The translations under genes and the position numbers were made by a program. Below are positions 1-6,814 of a stretch of DNA of 19,904 nt, piece after piece. Positions within the stretch are counted from its first letter, which is position 1. Every line of letters begins with the position of its first letter. The stretch comes from DASQUK01 sp046723645 (GTDB lineage Bacteria; Actinomycetota; Acidimicrobiia; Acidimicrobiales; VFJN01), in NCBI GenBank assembly GCA_046723645.1, contig JBKOUY010000060.1, forward strand, positions 1-19,904, written 5' to 3'. Below the pieces are notes generated by a model. That model searched no databases, had not been told where the DNA came from, and was given only the letters and a program-made list of their open reading frames with translations.

Positions 1-566
1 CCACGGCACGATGGAGTGGTTCGACCACGACTTGCAGGTCGGTGGCGGCCGACGAGGCCACGGCCGGCGCCGTATCCGACCTCGGCGTTGATCTACGCCC
101 GTACCCGTCACACCACCTCTCGGGCGGGTGATTCGGGCCCCGCACGATTACATCCTGGTGAGGGCCGTGATCCCGAGAAGCCGGACTACGTCTAGGACGG
201 CATCCTCGGCTCGGACCTGGTGGTCCGCGAGCCGGGGTCGAGGCGGCGCATGACAGAACGACGCCACCGCCAAAGTGCTTGCCACCGAGCACGCGGTGCT
301 GGATTGGACCGAATCGCCGAAGCATCGACGCCGCCCTTGACGATCCCCCAAAGGGCGGGGCGCTGCTTCGGATGACCGGCGAACCGCCCGCAATCGCAAC
401 CTCGCCGTTGGACTGTCACCCGCTCGACGCAATGCTTGGTCTCCGAGGGGTGACGGTCGGTGCCCACCGGGCGCATGCGCAAGCGTGTTCAGGGCGTCTG
501 GCCGACGTGTCGGCGGTGCGCGCCAAGTCTGGGATCCGGTTGAACAGGCGGGGGAGCGTGTTGGTG
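1..566. other. Eroded region without a convincing gene
   Basis: No intact gene can be supported here. Short coding-like stretches change frame: about 29 codons on the plus strand from base 2 (begins HGTMEWFDHDLQ), a piece in the third frame ending near 132 (ATAGAVSDLGVDLRPYP), and a piece in the first frame around 172-260 (DPEKPDYV, stop, DGILGSDLVVREPG). This is the look of a decayed gene, but I do not recognise the family. A hairpin with an 8-bp perfect stem lies at 331-358. From 360 to 566 I see nothing interpretable, although frames stay open on both strands, as expected in GC-rich DNA. Confidence 0.4.
331..358. repeat. Inverted repeat, 8-bp stem
   Basis: CCGCCCTT at 331-338 pairs perfectly with AAGGGCGG at 351-358 across a 12-base loop. 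No T-run follows on either strand, so terminator function is uncertain. It sits in the gene-poor first segment, with no recognisable gene end nearby. Confidence 0.4.
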
Positions 567-647
567 TCAGTGGGCGGTTCGTGTCCGCAGATAGCGGTAG
601 AGGCCGAAGCCCACGATGGCGACGATCGCCACGACGAGGGATTCCAT
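567..647 (-). CDS. Small membrane peptide, 26 aa
   Basis: ATG at 647 follows a purine-rich stretch (GAAGGGAACG) that can serve as a ribosome binding site. It opens a 26-codon frame ending at TGA 567-569. The peptide begins MESLVVAIVAIVGFGLY and ends in a basic tail (RYLRTRTAH), giving one hydrophobic helix of about 14-15 residues followed by three arginines. That is the layout of a single-pass membrane peptide with its C-terminus inside. It faces away from the broken winged-helix gene at 777, and both share the AT-rich gap 648-776. Function is unknown: a membrane-acting toxin, a small subunit or a regulator are all possible. Support is the hydrophobic pattern plus the ribosome binding site; a chance frame cannot be excluded. 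Confidence 0.45.
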   Translation of the reverse strand: MESLVVAIVAIVGFGLYRYLRTRTAH

Positions 648-719
648 GATCGTTCCCTTCTTGGCCCCGGGGTGGTAACCGCCGACGACAGCCACCACCC
701 CAGCGCTGTTGTCGCAGCG

Positions 720-776
720 TACACTTGAACATAGAAACATGCAATTAAGTTCTAGAATCTAGGGTAGGGTGTGTGC
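720..776. promoter_or_regulatory. AT-rich divergent promoter/operator region
   Basis: This is one of the few AT-rich patches in the window. It contains an 11-bp palindrome CTAGAATCTAG (752-762) overlapping the 8-bp palindrome TTCTAGAA (750-757). It also contains two overlapping TAGGGT hexamers (760-765 and 765-770). The second TAGGGT ends 6 bases before the ATG at 777, which is the spacing of a -10 box for a leaderless transcript. The palindromes would be a natural autoregulatory site for the winged-helix protein encoded downstream, now broken. Promoter activity is inferred only from these patterns. Confidence 0.45.
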
Positions 777-999
777 ATGGGACGTTGGAGTTCCTCACCA
801 ACCGTGCACGAGCCCCGCTGTGCATCGCCCACGACCCTGGCGTGCGGCTGCGTGACATCGCCAGTACCGCATCCAGGAGCACGTGCCGTTGGGGGATGCG
901 ATCAGCCAGGAACCGACCATCGCCGAGATGCTCGACCTCCTGGTCGGCGTGAACGTCCACCGCAACCCGCACAACCAGGACAGGACGCACGATGGCTGA
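777..999 (+). pseudogene. Winged-helix transcriptional regulator, internally deleted and frameshifted
   Basis: Three reading-frame pieces add up to a small actinobacterial winged-helix regulator. ATG 777 gives MGRW, then a one-base loss near 790-794 shifts into the frame reading FLTNRARAPLCIAHDPGV and RLRDIA (791-862). A second jump at 863-865 shifts into the frame reading YRIQEHVPLGDAISQEPTI and AEMLDLLVGV, ending at TGA 997-999. In intact relatives, as I remember them, about 30 residues lie between RLRDIA and the YRI strand: the turn, the recognition helix, the next helix and the start of the wing. Here they are missing, so the product could not bind DNA normally. A -10-like TAGGGT (765-770) suggests the transcript was leaderless. 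Its stop overlaps the start of the next ORF, so the two were probably co-translated. Confidence 0.7.
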
Positions 1000-1393
1000 C
1001 ATCTCACCCCGCAAACCCGGCGGCAAGAAACCTCGGCAACACACGCTCAACGAGAGCAACCAGGAATCTCGAGCGCCCGAGCGGGTCGGCCCCGTTGGAG
1101 ACGGCGGACCAGCGCCGTCAGTGACGCGACCCGTGGGCTGTTGGTATGGAGACCCGCAGCACCAGCCCAGGATGGGCTGGTGCCCACCCTCGTGCAATGG
1201 TCCGGTGACCCACAGCGAACGAGCCGGCAACGGTGATCAGCACGTCTACTGCGAACCGCACGCCTACTGGCGTCGCAAGACGATCCGGTTGCCACTCGTG
1301 CGGCGAATGCAACTACGCGAGCTGCCCGAACCCTCCGACCCGGTCCGCCGCACTTCCACGCGGAGGACGGCAGCCACGAGGCACCGATCATGA
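992..1393 (+). CDS. Cys/His-containing hypothetical protein, 133 aa
   Basis: ATG 992 overlaps the pseudogene stop (ATGGCTGA) and has AGGACAGGA a few bases upstream as ribosome binding site, an arrangement typical of translational coupling. The first 45 residues are basic and low in complexity. Residues about 49-95 look more like real protein: GCWYGD, GWCPPSCNGPVTH, then VYCEPHAYWRRKTIRLPLV. The four cysteines plus histidine could bind zinc, and the basic YWRRKTIRLPLVRR stretch could touch nucleic acid; both are inference. I do not recognise a named family. The last 30 residues lose this character, so the 3' end may be frameshifted or decayed like the gene before it. A start at GTG 1121 would keep only the Cys-rich part. 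Confidence 0.4.
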   Translation: MADISPRKPGGKKPRQHTLNESNQESRAPERVGPVGDGGPAPSVTRPVGCWYGDPQHQPRMGWCPPSCNGPVTHSERAGNGDQHVYCEPHAYWRRKTIRLPLVRRMQLRELPEPSDPVRRTSTRRTAATRHRS

Positions 1394-1524
1394 TCGGCGA
1401 CGGCTGCGTCTTCGCGGGTTCGCTTCCGCCCGGCGTTGCGACTGGTGCAGGAGCGCTTCGATCTCTCACGGCGGAAGGTCGCTTCAGAGGTTGATCGAGC
1501 CGCGCTCGGAGTGACGGCATCGGT

Positions 1525-2097
1525 TTAGGAACGCCTGCCACCGCGCAGTCCGTCGACTGCGACGTCGACGGGGATGGTGCCACCAGCAGCGGCGGGGGCC
1601 CAGGCGACGTCGGCAGCACTCTCACGTCCCGACAGGTCCAGCTCCACGATCGACCACTCGTCGTTGGAGCGCTCGAGGCTGATCCGGAAGTGCTCGTCAT
1701 CGTCGAGGTCGACGTATCGCTCGGCCTCGACCGACGGCGAGCGGCCGGTCGGCACCGCTCCCAGCAGCACGAGCACACCGTCTCCCAGGACGGGCTCACC
1801 GTCGGCGGTGTCGTCGATCGCCTCGGCCTTCTCGTCCACGAAACGGATGGTGGCGAAGTCCTCGAGCATCTCGACGACGGCCGCTTGCACCTCTAGGGAG
1901 ATAACACGCTGCTCATCGAGAGAGCCGGCATAGACGACCCGTTCGAGTTCCTCGGTCTCACCGCCAGGATCGGCCGACTCGTTGAGTGCGAGCGCTCGGA
2001 TGACCACGGCGTACACGTTGGCCTCCCGCTCGTGCTCACTCGGGTCCCCTGAGCCGCAAGAGCCCACGGCCAGTGTGACGGCCATGGCCGCGGCCAT
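1525..2097 (-). CDS. Putative lipoprotein, 190 aa
   Basis: The N-terminus MAAAMAVTLAVGSCGSGD has a hydrophobic segment followed by a lipobox-like VGSC, with the predicted lipid-bearing Cys at residue 14. The mature part is acidic, with an alternating helix/strand look (for example EELERVVYAGSLDEQRVI and ISLERSNDEWSIVELDLSGR), and no catalytic motif is visible. The ATG at 2097 is chosen because GAGAGGTGG lies just upstream. Its weakness is that the signal peptide then lacks a positive n-region. An ATG at 2184 would add RLTRREVAPF and other basic residues before the hydrophobic core but has no ribosome binding site. A -10-like TACTGT lies at 2161-2166 on the minus strand. The gene is divergent from the MFS transporter. 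Function unknown; it probably sits on the outer face of the membrane. Confidence 0.7.
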   Translation of the reverse strand: MAAAMAVTLAVGSCGSGDPSEHEREANVYAVVIRALALNESADPGGETEELERVVYAGSLDEQRVISLEVQAAVVEMLEDFATIRFVDEKAEAIDDTADGEPVLGDGVLVLLGAVPTGRSPSVEAERYVDLDDDEHFRISLERSNDEWSIVELDLSGRESAADVAWAPAAAGGTIPVDVAVDGLRGGRRS

Positions 2098-2273
2098 GAA
2101 CGGTGCCACCTCTCGACGTGTGAGCCTGCCCAGGATGACCTCCCGCGACGCTTGGGCCGGACAGTATCGCCTGCTCAGTAGCATCCGGGGAGTTCCAGGT
2201 CGGGGGTCCACAGGGGAGCGAACCGCTGCTGCAGCGCATCTTCGGGTCACTGCCGTTTGCCCGGCTCGCGCAT

Positions 2274-3455
2274 GTGCACGCGGTGAGCGCCAGCGCCGAC
2301 GCGTTCTTCGCCGTCTCGCTCGCCGGCTCGCTCTTTTTCAACGTGTCGGTCGATGCCGCCCGGCCGCGTGTGATCCTGTACCTGGCCCTGACCATGGCGC
2401 CGTTTGCAATCGTCGCGCCCCTGATCGGCCCGCTGGTCGACCGCTACAGCCGAGCACGGACCGGCGTCATCGCCCTGACTCTGCTGGTTAGAGGAATCCT
2501 CTGCCTGTTCATCGCGGGCGACCTCAAGAGCCTCTTCTTCTACCCCGAAGCCTTCGGTGTCCTTGTGCTCGGCAAGGGGTACTCGATCGCCAAGAGCACC
2601 GCGGTCCCGGGACTGATCAACGATCCCGGCGGACTTGTGGCCGCCAACTCGCGCTTGTCACGCCTGTCAAGCGTCGCTGGCGCTGGCGCGGGAGCCGCCG
2701 CCGTAGGAGTTCTGCACCTGGGCGGAGCGCCACTCGTCCTTCGCCTCGGATCGCTCGTGTACTTCGCCGGGGCCGCCCTAGCCTTGCGGATCCCGCCCGT
2801 CAGCGAGCCAACCCCTGACCAGGAGCTCCACCAAGCCGAAGCAGAGGTCCACACACGGCCGGTGATCCTCGGCGCCTCGGCCGTCACGACCCTCCGTGCC
2901 AGCATCGGGTTCCTCACCTTCCTGATCGCCTTCGGATTCCGTCGGGCCAGCGAGCCCGTCTGGCTCTACGGCGTCGCCCTCGCCGCCCTCGGTGTCGGAA
3001 GCTTCGTGGCGACGATCCTCACCCCGGCGATCAGGCGGCGCTGGCTCCGCGAAGAGCAGCTGTTCGCCGCCGCACTGCTGCTCGCCAGCGTCGCCACGCT
3101 CTACAGCGCGTGGCGTGTCGGCCGTGCCAGCGTGCTTGTCGCCAGCTTCGCGGTCGGCTTGGCGGCCAACGTCGGGCGCCAAGCGTTCGACAGCATCCTC
3201 CAGCGCGATGCGCCCGACGCTGCACGAGGCCGGTTCTTCGCCCGGTTCGAAACTCGTTTCCAGCTCGCGTGGGTGGTAGGCGCGCTGGTGCCGGTCGTCT
3301 TGCAGTCGAGCACGCGCACCGGGCTCACGGTGCTGGGGGCGGTGTTCGCCGTCGCCCTCGCCGCCTGCCTCGCCGGCGTATCGATCGAAGGGAGCCTGGC
3401 TCGACGACTTTGGAGCGTCCTTGGCCGCGCCGGCAAGACCCGGGCGCCCAGATGA
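2274..3455 (+). CDS. MFS transporter
   Basis: A 393-residue polytopic protein of the major facilitator superfamily with roughly 10-12 hydrophobic segments. Recognisable stretches are SLAGSLFFNVSVDAARPRV, the loop between segments 2 and 3 (GPLVDRYSRARTGVI, the MFS motif-A position), YPEAFGVLVLGKGYSIAKST and ANSRLSRLSSVAG. It is likely an efflux permease, substrate unknown. GTG 2274 is the first standard start in frame, but protein-like sequence continues upstream in the same frame to about 2223 (EPLLQRIFGSLPFARLAH), which is how relatives begin. No ATG, GTG or TTG exists between the stop at 2136 and 2274. A CTG at 2226 has GGGGAG 7 bases upstream and may be the real start. The alternative is a mutated start codon. 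The gene is divergent from the lipoprotein gene. Confidence 0.85.
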   Translation: MHAVSASADAFFAVSLAGSLFFNVSVDAARPRVILYLALTMAPFAIVAPLIGPLVDRYSRARTGVIALTLLVRGILCLFIAGDLKSLFFYPEAFGVLVLGKGYSIAKSTAVPGLINDPGGLVAANSRLSRLSSVAGAGAGAAAVGVLHLGGAPLVLRLGSLVYFAGAALALRIPPVSEPTPDQELHQAEAEVHTRPVILGASAVTTLRASIGFLTFLIAFGFRRASEPVWLYGVALAALGVGSFVATILTPAIRRRWLREEQLFAAALLLASVATLYSAWRVGRASVLVASFAVGLAANVGRQAFDSILQRDAPDAARGRFFARFETRFQLAWVVGALVPVVLQSSTRTGLTVLGAVFAVALAACLAGVSIEGSLARRLWSVLGRAGKTRAPR

Positions 3456-3502
3456 CCGCCATCACCCGGCCGGACACGCAGCAATGGCGACAGACCTGTC
3501 AC

Positions 3503-3623
3503 TCGACGTAGCCAGCAACGCAGTCAACCGCGCCTTCATTCGGCGTTTGTCGGCGACCGTCCATACGACCATTTTGCGCGGTGGCTAGTGGTGAATGGCT
3601 GATCGACGTAGCCAGTAACGTAG
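3503..3623 (+). repeat. Pair of 21-bp direct repeats, 100-bp period
   Basis: TCGACGTAGCCAGCAACGCA (plus G) at 3503-3523 recurs at 3603-3623 as TCGACGTAGCCAGTAACGTA (plus G), with 19 of 21 positions identical and exactly 100 bases between starts. In the second copy the core ACGTAGCCAG is repeated again in tandem after two bases (3606-3627). Such spaced cores could be protein-binding sites or the remains of a duplication. Confidence 0.6.
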
Positions 3624-3780
3624 CCAGACTCGGGCGAGTGCCACGTCCCGAGACGACAGCACGCCAAACGATCACATCCGAGTGGGTGGTACCACATAGA
3701 CCATCGAGGCCTTCCCGAGCAGGACAAACGCGGCGAACGAGGGCTGCAATCTTGGCAGTGGGTGACTCGGTGAAGGACTG

Positions 3781-3804
3781 CATGGACGGGCGAAATGGTC
3801 CATG
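3781..3804. repeat. Inverted repeat, 7-bp stem
   Basis: CATGGAC (3781-3787) and GTCCATG (3798-3804) form a perfect 7-bp stem with a 10-base loop. No T-run follows. It lies downstream of the minus-strand gene that ends at 3931 and could be its terminator or only a chance hairpin. Confidence 0.35.
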
Positions 3805-3840
3805 ACGCGCAAGGGGTCGGGGGGTTCGCGTCCCTCACGG

Positions 3841-4425
3841 CCCACGGAAGCCCTGGTCGGGGGTATGGCAGCCGGCGCAGCGCCGACCGGGGTCCAACCG
3901 TCTGGCGACTCCGGCGGGAAATCAGGCGTGTCACTCGTTGATGGCGTGGGCGTCCAGGTGGCCGGTCGCCGTCCGATCATCAACGTTCGGTGTCCGCAGC
4001 AGGTAGCCGATCCGCTGGAGGAATTCGGGCTCCCGGTACCACATGTCCTGGCTAGCCATCCCACGCAGAACGGCGTCGTCGACCTGGTAGGTGAGCGCCC
4101 GGACATGGACCACCGCCTGGTTCGTGGCTGCGGTGCCCGCGATGCGGGCCGCCTCATCCACCAGTCTGAGCAGCACGGCGCGCTCAACGCCGAGGCGATC
4201 GCCTTCGGCTGCCGCCCGACGCTCGTCGTCCGTTCGGCGTAGCTCGTAGTCGAGCCGCCTGGTTTCGATCCGCGCTTGCATCCTGGCCTGGGCAATGCCG
4301 GCGCTGGCAGCGATCATGCCGCCGATCGACGTCCCCACGATGGTGAGGATGGCTGGCCCCAGGTCCGCCACGCCGGCCAACGTACCGCAAAGCCCACGGG
4401 AGGCCCTGGTCAGAGGGGATCTGCA
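3841..4425 (+). repeat. Imperfect direct repeats flanking the 146-aa gene
   Basis: The sequence CCCACGGAAGCCCTGGTCGG (start of 3841-3870) resembles CCCACGGGAGGCCCTGGTCA (start of 4393-4425), and similarity continues weakly for 10 more bases. The two copies lie on either side of the minus-strand membrane-anchored gene, about 550 bases apart. It may be an ancient duplication or boundary mark; similarity this short could also be chance. Confidence 0.35.
3931..4371 (-). CDS. Hypothetical membrane-anchored protein, 146 aa
   Basis: The N-terminus (MADLGPAILTIVGTSIGGMI) carries one transmembrane segment at about residues 6-28. A basic, helical stretch rich in Arg, Glu and Gln follows (about 30-55), then a helical domain to the end. 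Many actinobacterial proteins share this layout of a membrane anchor plus cytoplasmic helix; no catalytic motif is visible. GTG 4371 is preferred over TTG 4380 because a -10-like TACGTT (minus strand, 4379-4384) ends 7 bases before it, which fits leaderless initiation, and no ribosome binding site precedes either codon. It stands alone, convergent toward nothing obvious on its 3' side and divergent from the monooxygenase gene. Related stretches of about 30 bases lie beyond both of its ends. Confidence 0.65.
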   Translation of the reverse strand: MADLGPAILTIVGTSIGGMIAASAGIAQARMQARIETRRLDYELRRTDDERRAAAEGDRLGVERAVLLRLVDEAARIAGTAATNQAVVHVRALTYQVDDAVLRGMASQDMWYREPEFLQRIGYLLRTPNVDDRTATGHLDAHAINE

Positions 4426-4441
4426 ACGGAGCTGCTTGCCT

Positions 4442-4470
4442 TAGGCTGCTGCCGAACGATGGACAGGAGG
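4442..4470 (+). promoter_or_regulatory. Probable -10 box and ribosome binding site of the ABM gene
   Basis: TAGGCT at 4442-4447 matches the TANNNT form seen before other genes here. AGGAGG at 4465-4470 is a near-perfect Shine-Dalgarno sequence about 7 bases before ATG 4478 and fixes the start of the monooxygenase gene. Confidence 0.55.
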
Positions 4471-4477
4471 TAGGCCG

Positions 4478-4783
4478 ATGATTGCTCGGGTCTGGAGGGG
4501 TGCGGTCGCCGCCGAGGATGGCGACGCCTACGCGGCCTACCTCGAGGAAACCGGTGTCGCCGACTATCGGGCGACTCCCGGCAATCGGGCTGTCCAGGTC
4601 CTGCGGCGCGAGGTCGACAACCAGACCGAGTTCGTCCTCGTGACCCTCTGGGATTCGACCGAAGCGATCAGGGCCTTTGCCGGCGACGACATCGAAGTCG
4701 CCGTCTACTACGACGAGGACGACCGCTACCTCCTCGATCGCGAGCCGCGGGTCGCCCACTACGCCGTCACGATCTTCGACTGA
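4478..4783 (+). CDS. Antibiotic biosynthesis monooxygenase (ABM) family protein, 101 aa
   Basis: The length, the opening strand MIARVWRGAV, the helix EDGDAYAAYLEETGV, the strand FVLVTLWDSTEAIRAFAG and the ending VAHYAVTIFD fit the dimeric alpha/beta ferredoxin-like ABM fold. Members are cofactor-poor oxygenases, haem-handling proteins or simple small-molecule binders, so the substrate cannot be named. The stretch GDDIEVAVYYDEDDRYLLDREPRV is typical of the family. The start is secure because AGGAGGT precedes ATG 4478. It runs in the same direction as the sialidase-like gene 115 bases downstream, which has its own ribosome binding site and a secreted product, so a shared function is doubtful. 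Confidence 0.75.
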   Translation: MIARVWRGAVAAEDGDAYAAYLEETGVADYRATPGNRAVQVLRREVDNQTEFVLVTLWDSTEAIRAFAGDDIEVAVYYDEDDRYLLDREPRVAHYAVTIFD

Positions 4784-4898
4784 AGCCCAGCTCAGCCCCG
4801 TCCGACTTCATTGGTGGGCACTTGACGGCGAGATGATCATGGTGGGCGGGGATGGCCCGGGGGCCGTTCGCCGGGAACCGACCTGTCGGAGGGATGCC

Positions 4899-6554
4899 AT
4901 GAGACGGGCGTTGGTTGTCGTCACCGTGTTCGCCGCCACGCTCCAGCTGGTGGCGACGACATCAGAAGCTTCGCCCGACCATTGGGCCTCGAGCGTTCCC
5001 TTCACCACTCAGGTCGCCAGTTCACCCTTCCGGGCGGGTGGCTATCCCGTTCCACCCGGGAGCGACGCCCCACTGCCCGGCACCTGCCGCCTCGGGGATT
5101 ACAACGCCAACGCCTCGGAGTCGTGGATTGCGGTGCAGCCGGGGACAGAGAACCTGGTCGGCACCTCGAAGGTGTTCTTCGAGAAGTTCAGCACCTTCTA
5201 CGACTTCCACCTCGGCTCGTACACCATCGAGGCCGGCAAGCCGGTGGATTCCAACATCGTGCAGGGCTACGAGTGCATCTCGACGGGGACGCAGGACATG
5301 CCCCCGAGCTGGATGAACAACACGGATCCCAACGCCGACTTCGACACCCAGGGCCGGGTCTACCAGGCGACGCTCCCGTTCAATCCGTGGTGGGAGAACT
5401 TCATCCACCCCGACGGCGCGATCGGCGTGTCCTACAGCGATGACCTCGGCCGGACCTGGGTGGCCGGCAACGGTGGGAACTACCTCGCGAGCATCCCCAA
5501 CGCGTCTTCGAAGACGCTCGGGCAGGTCGAGGACAAGCAGTGGATCGCCGTCAACCACTTCCCGGGAACCGCCTTCCAGGACCACGTCTACGCCATGTGG
5601 ACGGTCTTCAACGGTTCCACGGGACAGATCTGGTACTCGGTGTCACGAGACCGGGGCCAGACGTTCTCGGAGCCCCGGAGGCTCACCCCGCCCAGTGAGG
5701 TCGGTGCGTCCAACACGTACGTGTACCCGTCGGTCGACGCCGCCGGACACGTCTATGTGGCGATCGCGTCGTTCCCGAATCCCAGCGTGGGCACCGAGGC
5801 CACGATCTACGTGACCCGCTCCACCGACGACGCCGCGACGTGGGGTCCGTTCGTGCCGGTGGCCTCGGCGCAGATCATCTCTGGGTGCTGCCTCCCGAAC
5901 ACCACCTTCCGCGACGGCATCCTCGAGAACTTCGCGGCCAGCCCCAGTCATCCCGGGCACGCGTACGTGACCTGGGAAGACTGGGACGGGACGCAGATGG
6001 ACGTGATGTTCTCCCAGTCGACAGACGGTGGGGCGACCTGGTCGGAGCCCCTCACCGTCAACGACAACGTCGACGGCGCGACCCCCACCGATCAGTTCCA
6101 ACCGTCGGTAGCCGCCGGACCGGATGGCGCCGTGGCCGTGGCGTTCTACGACCGTCGGATGCCCTGCCCCTCGGATCCGGCCATCGTGCCCGAGCATGTC
6201 GGCCGGGAGAACTTCTGCATCGACGTCTCGCTCCAAGCGTTCCAGGACGACGGGGGCGGTGCCGTCCCGGTGGGGGACAACGTCCGGATCACCGACTTCT
6301 CCTGGGATCCCGAGCAGCCCGATCAGACGATCGACGGCATCGACCAGATGGCTTGTGCCAACCACGAGGACCCCTGCACCGAGAACGCGTTCATCGGTGA
6401 CTACTTCGGCCTGGCCATCTCGGAGGACAACATCTACGCGCTGTTCGTCTCGACCCACTACCCCAGCACGGTCATGGGCGATGACGGCGGGCCGGTGCAC
6501 TACCAACAGCAGGTCCTGGCGACGGTCGCTCGTTCGGATCTGGGATTGCCCTGA
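4899..6554 (+). CDS. Secreted sialidase-like (BNR/Asp-box) protein, 551 aa
   Basis: A signal peptide (MRRALVVVTVFAATLQLVAT, cleavage near TSEA-S) is followed by a beta-propeller of the sialidase/neuraminidase superfamily. Four Asp-box motifs are visible: SDDLGRTW (about residues 179-186), SRDRGQTF (249-256), STDDAATW (308-315) and STDGGATW (374-381). The rest is strand-rich, with many Trp, Asn and Gly, and has cysteine pairs (SGCCLP, ACANHEDPCTEN) that may form disulfides outside the cell. The arginine triad and Tyr/Glu pair of true sialidases cannot be confirmed by eye, so it may instead be a glycan-binding or structural propeller. The start is ATG 4899, supported by GGAGGG 5 bases upstream; longer frames run back through the monooxygenase gene. 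A disulfide-forming gene pair follows, which would suit such an exported protein. Confidence 0.8.
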   Translation: MRRALVVVTVFAATLQLVATTSEASPDHWASSVPFTTQVASSPFRAGGYPVPPGSDAPLPGTCRLGDYNANASESWIAVQPGTENLVGTSKVFFEKFSTFYDFHLGSYTIEAGKPVDSNIVQGYECISTGTQDMPPSWMNNTDPNADFDTQGRVYQATLPFNPWWENFIHPDGAIGVSYSDDLGRTWVAGNGGNYLASIPNASSKTLGQVEDKQWIAVNHFPGTAFQDHVYAMWTVFNGSTGQIWYSVSRDRGQTFSEPRRLTPPSEVGASNTYVYPSVDAAGHVYVAIASFPNPSVGTEATIYVTRSTDDAATWGPFVPVASAQIISGCCLPNTTFRDGILENFAASPSHPGHAYVTWEDWDGTQMDVMFSQSTDGGATWSEPLTVNDNVDGATPTDQFQPSVAAGPDGAVAVAFYDRRMPCPSDPAIVPEHVGRENFCIDVSLQAFQDDGGGAVPVGDNVRITDFSWDPEQPDQTIDGIDQMACANHEDPCTENAFIGDYFGLAISEDNIYALFVSTHYPSTVMGDDGGPVHYQQQVLATVARSDLGLP

Positions 6555-6814
6555 CGGACGAGCGGAGCGCCACATTCAGTTCATCCTCTGATGCGAGGGG
6601 CTGAGCGGGGTCGATGAGAACCTGAGCTGAGGGTCGGCGACGCTCAAGACCGGGTTCAGCTGCAGCCGCTGCGTGGCCGACTCGGTGCCGGATGACTGTG
6701 GCCCGTAGGGTGGCGGTGTGCGCAGTTTGCGCTGGTGACGCAGCCCGGTGTCCGTCGCCGGTGCAGGCGCTTCCGCTCACCAGCTCACGGGACGCGCGTA
6801 CCCGAAGGAAGCCA
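6555..6814. other. Leader region before the disulfide-formation pair
   Basis: 260 bases with no supported gene. A -10-like TAGGGT at 6706-6711 could start the transcript of the downstream pair. In-frame ATG 6692 and GTG 6716 would lengthen the membrane protein by about 41 or 33 residues, but that stretch is Arg/Ala/Cys-rich without protein-like character. I see no terminator for the sialidase-like gene. Confidence 0.4.

Larger units (their letters stand above)
3456..3930. other. Intergenic region with short repeats, no supported gene
   Basis: No frame on either strand looks like a real protein. The region holds a pair of 21-base direct repeats 100 bases apart (3503-3523 and 3603-3623), a 7-bp hairpin (3781-3804), and a 30-base stretch (3841-3870) that resembles 4393-4425 on the other side of the following gene. 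It is somewhat richer in A and T than the flanking genes between 3530 and 3620. It may be the remains of an insertion, but no integrase, transposase or terminal inverted repeat was recognised. Confidence 0.45.

Noticed and set aside
415..440. Single TCACCC half-site near 415 and GGGTGA near 3758
   Set aside because: Single half-sites without partners at the 6- or 7-base spacing, expected by chance in GC-rich DNA.
3815..3840. T-arm-like sequence (GGGGG, TTCGCGT, CCCTC)
   Set aside because: The loop lacks the conserved A, and no matching acceptor stem or D arm is found upstream, so it is not a tRNA.
4677..4898. In-frame extension of the sialidase-like gene back into the monooxygenase gene
   Set aside because: It overlaps a well-supported gene in another frame and lacks protein character. 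ATG 4899 has its own ribosome binding site and begins a signal peptide.
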